From: Aporrectodea caliginosa
Taxonomy: Eukaryota; Annelida; Clitellata; Crassiclitellata; Lumbricidae
Assembly: GCA_020284085.1 (NCBI GenBank)
Contig: JACEVL010000144.1
Span: 248,001 to 312,000, forward strand
DNA length: 64,000 bases
Direction of reading: 5' to 3'
Shown here: positions 48,401 to 56,900 of the stretch, one piece after another
Layout of the letters: the number at the start of each line of letters is the position of its first letter
Position numbering within the stretch: position 1 is the first letter of the stretch
Made by a program: the position numbers and the translations under genes
Notes under the pieces: generated by a model
Seen by the model: the letters and a program-made list of their open reading frames with translations, nothing else
The model's database searches: none
What the model was told of the DNA's origin: nothing

Positions 48401-49471
48401 GTTAGCTTCGGCGTACGAGGGTTGGTGGTCAGTCATCTACCTTGCTGTCTGATCTTCCCACTGTTGTAGCTGGGTTGGCATTGGGATGCAAATAGAGCAG
48501 ACATATTGAAATATTATTTACTGGCGGGGATTGAACCCCGACCTCTCGGATAACAGTCCAGGGTGCTAGTCACTTTGACCGCGATGGTCATAGTGATTAG
48601 CGTCTCCCTCTTGCAGTTATGTAAGAGCGGCTAACTAGTAATCTATGACTTCGTGTGACTGTCGAAACGGAAGTGAACTAAGGTATCAATGTTCTGCCAC
48701 TAGCTATCTTTGTTATGACTATACAACAATGGTTTCCGTATTAAAGTTTGTAGAGTATTTCAATGGTGCATATTTTGTTTACATTCTTTTGACCGACATT
48801 TGCACAGTTCTTAGTTGGGTTTTCCTGACTTGTTGGATTGTGCGTGCTTGGTGGTTAGGAGCTGAAAGTCTTGCTGGCTGAGACCTGAGGTAGATTCCAT
48901 TACCATGATGTCGAAGATTATCTCTGTTCCCGGTCTTACGACTGGCGTGGACAGGGCCTTGCATATTCCATAAGTATTCCAGAGCCTTGTGGCAGTTACT
49001 GGAGTGACAAACCATGCAAGGTACACATTTACCATACATGTCTATGCATTTACCATGCAAGATACACATTTACCGTACATGTATATGCATTTACCATTCA
49101 AGAGGAACATGGTAAGATTGCTCAGCCTTCCATTCCCTAGGGGCAGCTGTAAAATGAGTGGGCACCCTATAGACTGCCAAGATGTGTGTTCGATAAATAT
49201 CATGAACTTTGTTCTGTCATGTTTCTATGTTACTTACTGTGATTTGTCAGCGACCTTGTCAATAAACACGAATATTGTTATTATTATTATTAGTTGGCTG
49301 AGGTAGACTTAAGTTTCTGACAAATGGATTTTTTGTGATTTCAGTGACCAGGCCGAGGCTCGCCGAAACAAGGTGAAGGAGGCTCGCAAGCGCCGTGACG
49401 AACGACAGGTTATTAAGCGCCAGGAGGTGCTCAAGACCTTCGCCAAGGAGGACGAGGTTGAGCAGAAATAG
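45421..49471 (+). CDS. RPL19: 60S ribosomal protein L19 (eL19)
   Basis: Coding exons 45421-45523, 46865-47108, 48170-48280, 49345-49471 (stop TAG), 195 codons with stop, matching the usual 194-204 aa. eL19 is a large-subunit protein with a long basic C-terminal helix that makes an intersubunit bridge. Diagnostic strings: [111 protein letters not shown]. The start ATG 45421 is in CACCATGA context just after an acceptor; most animals have two or three more residues before the QKRL block. Intron 2 hosts two U17 snoRNAs and intron 4 one; intron 3 has only repeats. No clear AATAAA was seen after the stop. Confidence 0.96.
45901..46134 (+). ncRNA. SNORA73: U17 (SNORA73/E1, snR30-type) H/ACA snoRNA, copy 1
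   Basis: Lies in RPL19 intron 2, host orientation. 5' hairpin closed by CCAACA (45902) with TGTTGG (about 46015-46020). H box AGAAAA directly follows GTTGG. The 3' hairpin holds GCATATTCCATATC (m1-type ATATTCC) and ACAAACCATGCAAGG (m2-type AAACCAT), then box ACA three nucleotides before the proposed end. The 3' part strongly resembles vertebrate U17 (CCCAGAG...TGTGG, ACTGGGG, CAAACCATGCA). U17/snR30 is needed for 18S rRNA cleavage rather than pseudouridylation, pairing through m1/m2. Length (234 nt) suits U17. Ends are placed by these boxes. Confidence 0.93.
46180..46249. mobile_element. TTAA-flanked miniature inverted repeat, RPL19 intron 2
   Basis: TTAATTCTTTAACGATGAGC at the left, GCTCATTGCTAAAGGGTTAA at the right, core TGCATTGG...CACTTTTAGTAA. 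Sits between U17 copies 1 and 2. Confidence 0.75.
46459..46692 (+). ncRNA. SNORA73: U17 H/ACA snoRNA, copy 2
   Basis: Second copy in the same RPL19 intron. It differs from copy 1 at only about three positions before the last few bases (ACAATGGGATGCC for ACAACGGGAGGCC; GAGCCAAATG for GAGCCGAATG). All box and m1/m2 motifs are unchanged (H box AGAAAA; ACA at 46687-46689). Similarity starts and stops sharply at the snoRNA boundaries. This supports the boundaries and a precise, retroposition- or conversion-like origin. Confidence 0.93.
47330..48080 (+). mobile_element. SINE 3' parts (two copies) and repeat D copy 2, RPL19 intron 3
   Basis: 47370-47465 has GGCTTGGTTTTGGTGTGCCA, GTTGATGCCTTGTGCATTAG and a (TTACAA)n-like tail; 47990-48080 has the same words (CAGCTTGGTTTTGTCACATC, GATGCCTTGTGCATTAGGCA). 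Between them, 47483-47665 matches repeat D of INTS5 intron 20. These fill most of intron 3; no snoRNA boxes were found there. Confidence 0.65.
48370..48625 (-). mobile_element. tRNA-derived SINE, minus strand, RPL19 intron 4
   Basis: Minus strand: AAGTGACTAGCACCCTGG (A-box region), GAGGTCGGGGTTCAATCCCC (B box, about 48525-48550), then a body with AGTGGGAAGATCAGACAGCA and CTGACCACCAACCCTCGTAC that parallels GGTGGGAAGATGAGATGCG and ACTGTCCACCAGCTCTTATA in the SINE at 63595. Confidence 0.75.
48793..49028 (+). ncRNA. SNORA73: U17 H/ACA snoRNA, diverged copy 3
   Basis: In RPL19 intron 4. The 3' hairpin is conserved (CTGTTCCCGGTCTTACGACT, GCATATTCCATAAG, GACAAACCATGCAAGG, ACA at 49023-49025). The 5' hairpin is largely different in sequence, but closes by CGACAT (48795) with ATGTCG (about 48909) and is followed by an H box AGATTA. 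Compensatory change at the stem base (CGACAT/ATGTCG here, CCAACA/TGTTGG in copies 1-2) argues that it is still a folded, probably functional snoRNA. Confidence 0.88.
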
Positions 49472-50775
49472 ACCAGATCTATGCAGTTGATGTATGGATA
49501 GAAGAACTGGCAATGTCGTTTGATGAAACTATGTAAAACTGTACAAGATGCCATTCAGAATGACAAAAAAGCTTTCATGTCTTGAACTTGTGTTTCTGGT
49601 TTGTTGCTAAGATTGTTGATAAAATGTAAAGTGAGGTCTGTCTAAGAAAGAGAAAATGAGCAAAAATACCTTACTGCATTCCGCTGGTCTGCATTTTACA
49701 TTATAGACACCCTTGACAGTCTTTCCTTTTTCATTTATTCATTCAGAGCAGTTATATAGCACCCATTCAAAAAGCTAAGTACTCGGGAGCGCTATTTGGT
49801 ACATTTCTAAGGCAGATTTGGCTAACATGGACTTTACTTGGGTTACAGCTATGAGTTACGGCAGCTGTTTTCAAACAGTGGTATGCGTATCACTCAGTGG
49901 TAATGCCAGGTTTTGCTAAGTGGTACATAAATTTTTTTATTTTTTAAGTAATTCTGTGCTTGTCAAAACAAGTCCACAGCTCACGCTTATAATGCTTAAT
50001 CAGTAATATTGTTAAAATTGTATTTTAAATCTGTCTACCTAGTACCTACTACTCTAATACCCACCCCGACCCTGCAAGAGAACTTGCCATGTTCCCCTAA
50101 TAATTACTTGCAAGGGAACTGTGCTTGCCCGTTGTTTTTGATCTGACCTTTGCGGGTGGTACGCCAACATTCGATATTTTTACCTGGTGGTACAGCAAAA
50201 ATATAGTTGAAAATATATCTTGTTCCTCAGCAGGGGGCGATCAATTTCGACCTATTGGATTAGCCTACTTAATCCATGGTAGGCTATGGATACTAGCATG
50301 AAAGATTGCTTTATAATTAGTTTCCACCTCAGTGTAGTTGCCAGTGAACTCTAATATCCTAAATATGAATCTGCAGGCAACGTTTTAATGAAATCTGCGA
50401 TTTTGGAATTTAGCAATTTAAGTTCAAAATATCATTACAAACTGTAGTTTAGGCCTACTGTTTACCGATTTTAGCAACGCGCATAGCCGTAATGAATATT
50501 CATCAAGCTGTGAATATTATTACTGAAAATGCGACTTCTGATTGGTAGCAAGATTCCCTTGCATCAATTTCTATAATGTACTTTCGTAATATGCAGCCGG
50601 GCAAATAATAAGCATTCTATACCATGAATTTCTCTCAAACATATGGAGAACGCTGCTATGCTTGCAGTCACCAAAACTCCCAGACACCATGCAGCTTACA
50701 ACCAAGTTCTCAGTCATTTAATTGGCTTTAGGCCTAAAGTCCCTCGAAGCATACCGTAAAAGAAACAAAAACAAG
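49472..50775. other. RPL19 3' flank and intergenic DNA
   Basis: 3' UTR begins at 49472. A minus-like LINE-B tail word (GTTATATAGCACCCATTCAA ... CTCGGGAGCGCTAT) is at 49748-49795. No gene seen. Confidence 0.4.
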
Positions 50776-50779
50776 CTCT

Positions 50780-50995
50780 GCTTTAAATCCTAAAGGACTC
50801 CGATCGGCCACGCGAGGAGACTTTACCGTTCTTCGCACCAAGAGGAAGTTTGGAAATCGTTCTTTTGCTGTCTCGGGACCTAGGGAATGGAACAGTCTCC
50901 CAGCTACAATCCGTCAATGTTCATCTGCTACTCAATTTAAATCAAAATTAAAAACTCATCTTTTCTCATTAGGCCTACACTATGACTAAGAACAC
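50780..50995 (+). mobile_element. LINE RT C-terminus (+)
   Basis: Reads SATRGDFTVLRTKRKFGN, then RSFAVSGPREWNSLPATIR and FKSKLKTHLFSL. The classic xAFxVxGPxxWNxLPxxIR...FKxxLKTHLF block; short and 5'-truncated. Confidence 0.82.
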
Positions 50996-50999
50996 AGTG

Positions 51000-51755
51000 C
51001 AACGCGCTCTCATGTAAGACTTGTCTTGTTAAAGAGCGTTTTAAATGTCTGTATTTTATTGTAACCCGCAGTATATGCACTCTCAACCCTCTTGCATTCG
51101 TCTAACCACTCAGATTTCTTCGCTCTTCATAGTTCGTATACCTATCTCAGTTTCCAGCAGTTTCCTCCTCTGTAAAATGCTGCAGCCACTTGTTATTCTA
51201 CGTTGCGCCAGCTCTTTGAAACGAACTCCCGAGAGCTTCCTGGCAGTTCGAACGCTCATATCCGTTTCGAAATCGACCAAAGACGTAGGCCTAATCGTGA
51301 TCTCGAGATTTCTACAGCGTCAAAAATGCGAAGTTGCGGAAACCAGCTTAAGGACAGGCGCTTAATCAAAGCAAAATTGATAGGCGGTGGTGGGTTGGGG
51401 TGGTAAAATTCGATTAAAGGTCAAGATTCAAAGATGTCAGACAGTAGACTGCTAATAATAAAACATGGATGGTCTTCAGAATTGAAACGGAGCAGGTGGT
51501 AGAGGAGGAGGAAGCTGCTTCTGCGGACTTGATTTGATATAGCGCCAATAATCGGCTAATCTCTCTGACACAGTTTTGTGACGCTGAGAAATTTCGGAAA
51601 TTGTCATTTCGAATTACAATTCCTCTGTAACGTATACGGTATATATTTTGAATAATACTGAATGAATAAATAATAACAATTACCAAGTAATTATTTATCC
51701 TGTGATGATACGCCTAAAAGCATGACCGTTTTTTAACCCACTGTGTAATATGATC
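51000..51755. other. Intergenic, no gene recognised
   Basis: Contains an open frame of 106 codons at 51045-51365 with no motif, and short LINE-like remnants. Nothing convincing. Confidence 0.35.
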
Positions 51756-51756
51756 T

Positions 51757-51786
51757 GCCATCTTCCTCTCTGATTACAAGATGGCG
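51757..51786 (+). promoter_or_regulatory. Paired YY1-like motifs, candidate WAC promoter
   Basis: GCCATCTT at 51757-51764 and CAAGATGGCG at 51777-51786 form an inverted pair of the AAGATGGCGGC type often found at animal housekeeping transcription starts. The first WAC exon in the window begins 2.1 kb downstream. The link is inferred. Confidence 0.3.
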
Positions 51787-52349
51787 TCTGTTGTGAATCG
51801 GCGAAATGTTTGGACAGAAAATTCTTCTGTTTAAACGTTCTCATTTAAATCGATTTAATCTGATTTAGCTACAGTTCGTCTCAGGTGACTGTGGCATTCA
51901 TGGTGATGAATGCAAAGAAATTTCAACGGCCTTGTGACGGGTAGATAATGCAATAGTTATCAGTTTAGAGACGTAGGGCCACCGTTTAAATGTTTACTTC
52001 TTGGCTTTCCTTATTTACTGTTGACTTGGGAGAGGGAGAGGCGCGTATTTTAAAGAATCCCAGATGGAAATGGAGTCGGAGATAGACGATACTGATTTAT
52101 ACATACATACATACTATAGTAATTTAATCGTAAGCTCGAGTTTTCGACAGCGCCCGAAAAGCGAAGTCGTGGGAACCACCTTATTTACAAATACTTACTT
52201 AGACGATTTCGTATAGATTCATATTGATTCACAGCATACATTTGCAGCAGGTGCATATATGTATACATACTTATATACATACTTGCGCGCACCTACATAC
52301 CATAGCTACATATTGGGTATATAAATGCGTGTCCCACTAGGAAGAAGCT

Positions 52350-52800
52350 CCTCAGTCCTACATAGGACTGCATTATGTCATCAGCTGCATTGGCGTTGTT
52401 TGAATTCAGAGTAAAATTTAAATTGTCCTCTTTGACCTGCAAAGTCCTCGGCACCAGCACTGCGCAGCACACCTTCCTACCTCAATCACTAACTCCCGAC
52501 ATCCATCCTCGTTGCCTGCGATCATCAAGTACAGGTATTTTGGCTCAGCCGCGATGCAGAACAGTTGTGGGCTCACGTGCATTCCATTCTTCTTTCTCCC
52601 TGAGGCCCTCCAGGGAATGGAATCGAATTCCACCCTCTCTTCGTAGCTCAAATTCACTTCTCTCTGTCAAAAAGCGGCTCAAAACTCACTATTTCTCGTT
52701 GGCTTTCAAGCACTTGGGTATCTCACTGCATCTTCTCACGGCAACTGGTTATCCGTGCCTCATATTCACATTGCGTGTGACTGTGCACGTTACAGATTTA
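52350..52800 (+). mobile_element. LINE RT C-terminus (+), second family
   Basis: Reads FEFRVKFKLSSLTCKVLGT, RCLRSSSTGILAQPRCR, then PSREWNRIPPSLRSSNSLLS and RLKTHYFSLAF, followed after a short 3' UTR by an (ATA)n tail at about 52803-52830. Same C-terminal architecture as the copy at 50780 but a different family. Confidence 0.85.
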
Positions 52801-52839
52801 ATTTATAATAATAATAATAATAATAATGATATATAGCCA

Positions 52840-53080
52840 TTCAATATGTGCAAAAGTTATTGCACATATTATGTATGTATCTGGGCATTTGTAATAGTGC
52901 CTTTTAAGTGCCTCACGAAAATGCTGCCTGCATCAATCTGAAATGTCATTACAAGTAAAACAATCGAGAACTATACTGCCCTGCCATGGCAAAAGGAAGC
53001 ACTTGAGTCCAGTTTAAGGTTAAAATTACATATCGGTATCATTTTGGTTCAAAAAGCAATTCCAACACAATCGTCTATAT
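52840..53080. other. Intergenic with duplicated LINE-A 3' word
   Basis: CTGCCCTGCCATGGCAAAAG and GGAAGCA at 52978-53000 recur in inverted order near 53637-53660, which may reflect flanking LINE-derived DNA. Confidence 0.4.
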
Positions 53081-53429
53081 CAGTGCTGTCCAACCCGCGG
53101 CCCGCGGGCTGATTCTAAGTGGCCCGCCCCAGCTCCCTAAATATTTGCAATTTCTGTAAAAATGAAGTAAAAGACAAAGTCACTGCCTTAATTGCATAGC
53201 TATTCGTGCTTGAGCATTTATTCCATTTTTTTTTACTGAACTATTGTAAAGCATGATACACATTCCATACATACACTATTCATTATTATTATTCCACAAT
53301 TAATTTTAATACAGTTAATATTTTCAATAAATTTTGGTCGTTGCTTTTGAGTTTAATGGTGCGGCCCTCGGCTTCAAGAATAACTTCTTCAGTGGCCCGC
53401 GGGGTACATAAAAAGGTTGGACAGCACTG
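53081..53429. mobile_element. hAT-like MITE, 349 bp, perfect 8-bp target duplication
   Basis: Ends CAGTGCTGTCCAACC and GGTTGGACAGCACTG are exact inverted repeats, with GCGGCCCGCGGG / GGCCCGCGGGG next to them. The direct repeat GTCTATAT flanks it (53073-53080, 53430-53437). No ORF. Confidence 0.92.
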
Positions 53430-53539
53430 GTCTATATAAATAGTTATTATTGCATGCGGTTCTGGCGGAAAAGCAGAGGCAGAAAGAAGCATGTCCAAGT
53501 AGTACTGGAAAATTCCAAGGCAAACAGAAGCAAGTCCAT

Positions 53540-53890
53540 GCGTATGCATCAACCAATTGTACGCGTAAATTCAGACCGATGGGTGATGCCTGAGTTGTTT
53601 TTCACATTTTTCTCAGAAACTAAAATCGGTGACTTGCTTCCTTTTGCCATGGCAGGGCAGTATAAGAGCCACAAACTGCCTGTCAACACACACACATGGT
53701 GCGTACCTGATGAATTCCCATACATAGGCGCGGCTTCTTGGCTAGGATGTTGTACAGTTAGTCATCTGTTTTCTAGTTGACTTAATCTTCTAATTATCGT
53801 TTTCTTTATACATAAATTATTTCTGACTTTGTATGTAAAGCGCTGAGCATTTGCTTCCGTTTAATAAAGAACATACTTACTTACTTAGTT
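53540..53890 (+). mobile_element. LINE family A 3' end (+)
   Basis: One frame ends RGFLARMLYS-stop (about 53728-53760), followed by a 3' UTR with GTAAAGCGCTGAGCATTTGC, TTTAATAAAGAACATACTTA and (CTTA)n at 53870-53885. Matches the minus copy at 40604-40800. It ends about 50 bp before the first WAC exon seen. Confidence 0.82.
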
Positions 53891-53936
53891 GACAGATGGC
53901 TGATTTTTATTTAATTTTTTGCTATTTCACTTTTAG

Positions 53937-56900
53937 ACATGCTGATCGAAATCCAACTGACAAAGCCGTTCGAGTAAGTGTACCCGATATAGTTTCATTC
54001 TCATATTAACCAACCTCGATGCTGCTTAATGATAGAGTGCCTGGCAGCGATACTGCTGAAGCAACAGGCTGCCATATTGTTAAACAAAGCATTTGCATTG
54101 GAAATTTATATACTGGACGGATGGATGGATCTATGCATGGGTTTGTGGATGGATGGATGGTGGATGGATGGGTGGATGAGTGGATGAATGGGTGGAAGGA
54201 CAGATGGATCGGTAGACGAATGAGTGTAGGTATAGGTAGATGAATGACTGGAAGTGTGTGGATGAATGGGTGGAGAGATAGATGAATGACTGGAAGTGGG
54301 TGGATGAATGGGTGGATAGATAGATGAATGGGTGGAAGGACAGATGGATCGGTAGACGAATGAGTGTAGGTATAGGTAGATGAATGACTGGAAGTGTGTG
54401 GATGAATGGGTGGAGAGATAGATGAATGACTGGAAGTGGGTGGATGAATGGGTGGATAGATAGATGAATGAGTGGAAGGACGGATGGATTGGTAGACGAA
54501 TGAGTGTAGGTATAGGTAGATGAGTGACTGGATGAATGGTCATTGGATAGATATATGAATGAGTGGATGAATGATAGATGGAAGAGTGGATGGATGCATG
54601 GATAAGTGGATGAATGAATGAGGATGAATGAATTAAATGAAAATGATTCTGTTTATAGATGGGGATGAGTTCTGCGGGTGATGGCCATCACTCTACGAAC
54701 AAGAAATTGAAGCCGGGAAAGAAGCCACCGGGAGTCAACGGAAATGGTTGTAGAAGAAGCGACTTGGACAGCAAATTGTCCTCTCAAGGTCACTGGGAAA
54801 CTGGGAAAGGTCAAGGGCAAAGGTTCAAACATTGTCAGATTATGATCCAAAAAATACTTTGCATATTGTTATGTAACTGAACATTTAGTGTAATTGTTAT
54901 TTTTTATTCTTAGGATTGTTTTTGTTATTATTAATTATTATTATTATTATTATTACTTAATTATTATTACTATTATTATTAATTTTTTTCCCGAGAGGTA
55001 CATGTTGTCCCTCGAGATTGCAAAAATTAGGAAGCGTTGTTATGTAATGGCTAGTCTACGCAGATGGTTTTGTTGTTGGAAGAGGTGCTACAAAAGTGAC
55101 TGCATTGAAGCGCTGGATAGCCATAGAGAAATTAATTAATTAATTATTATTATTATTATTATAATCCAATTCACAGTATGAGAGGTATAAGTCGAGGTAT
55201 CTGCTGTGAATTGAAAGGTTTTGATAATTCCGTTGACATCTTCAGGTTCCTTATTTTTTTCTTGGTTTCGTTCTGTGGTTCAGGAAGGCAGCAGTCTGAG
55301 ATGCCGTCGTCGGACAAGAAGAGAAAGGAAACCGATGTGAGGGCTCAGAAGAAGAAAGCAGAGGTAGGCTATGCATAACAGTGGTTCCTCGTTTCAAAAT
55401 CTATTTGTCTGTTTCTGTAGATAATAATTAGAAATGATCCACTGTTTGTCTGTTTCAGCTTGCTCACTCTCCATAGCTTGATATCCTTCCTAGTTTCCGA
55501 CTTGTTGCATTTCGACTTGGTGTTACTTTTTCTAGCTATGTTAAAATGCACCTGTTCACATGCCTTATAGCAGTGCTTCTCAAATTTGGTAATTTTTACT
55601 TACCTGGTAGTTATATACATAGACATTGAATACTTACATACATACTGACATACATACTAACATACTTGTGGGGTATGTTCGGTGCCTTGCAGCTTCGGCG
55701 TGAAACTCCGATTCAGTGTCCGCGCTGTAGTCGGGAGCGCCTCTGAGTAGAAATCTTGAAGGGGCGCTATAACAAGTGCTCATACATAAATAAATACTTA
55801 CTGACTTACTGACATGCATACTGATTTACTTACATGCTTACAAACTGACATACATACTGACATACATTCATACGTACACACATACACAGGTTGTATGCAA
55901 CCTCAGCTTACATATATATATATATATCTTGTGTTATAGTAAAATTTAGATTTCATAATAATATTGTCACTGCTAATGGCTTTTTGGTGTTTTCCAAGGT
56001 GCAAAGAACAGCGTTGCGCGTCTGCGGAGAGTGGTCGGAGCACGTCAGTTCATCCGGGAAAGTCTACTACTACAACTGCCGGACGGAGGTCTCACGATGG
56101 GAGAAACCGGACGGGTGGACCGACACGTAAGGGACCATGACCTTGAAATGTCATCTCGATGACCAGACTTGCTTCTCGTCACTTGTCAACTGCTGATGGA
56201 TTGATTGATTGACTGACTTTTGATTGATTTATTTTATTTTATTTATTTATTTATTTATTAAGGTCACTTGTTATAGCGCCCCTTCAAGATTTCTACTCAG
56301 AGGCGCCCCAAGCGTCCTTAGCTCGACACTGAATCGGAGTTTCAGAGCCGAAGCGCATGAGCAATTTAAATAGTGAAGGACTTGCCCTGGGTCCGACTCC
56401 GCGGCGGCTTGAGGTAGATTCGAACCCGCAACCCTCCGGCTGCAAGGCACCAAACATACCCCCCTTGAGGTGGATTCGAACCCGCAACCCTCCGGCAGCA
56501 AGGCACCGAACATACCACTACACCACCGCGCCCCGTCAAATTGACTGACTTTTGATTGATTGACTGACTTTTGATTGGTTGACTGACTTTTGATTGATTG
56601 ACTGACTTTTGATTGGTTGACTGACTTTTGATTGATTGACTGACTTTTGATTGGTTGACTGACTTTTGATTGATTGACTGACTTTTGATTGGTTGACTGA
56701 CTTTTGATTGATTGACTGACTTTTGATTGATTGATTGATTGATCGATTGAGATGTCATGGGCCAGCACAGCAACTTTTTTAGGTCTGTCTGTCATTCAAA
56801 AAAGTGACAGAGACCAAAGAATTTTTTTAATATGTGATGTCTGCTCATTATCTGTTTTAGTAATTCCCAATATCCGACTTCTGGTCCTTCTCTCATTTGA

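Noticed and set aside
51781..51834. ATGGCGTCTG... as the WAC start exon
   Set aside because: Its 17-codon frame ends in TAA with no donor giving a WAC-like N-terminus; retained only as a promoter-type motif.
54117..54640. CRISPR-like array of repeats
   Set aside because: The genome is eukaryotic and the units are contiguous GGAT/GAAT satellite without unique spacers.
56390..56535. Two minus-strand tRNA genes
   Set aside because: Good A/B boxes, but they are the duplicated head of a SINE with the LINE-B tail, and cloverleaf pairing is poor.
56271..56795. 174-codon minus-strand frame rich in SVNQSK
   Set aside because: Translation of the 20-bp tandem repeat and the SINE/LINE-B tail.
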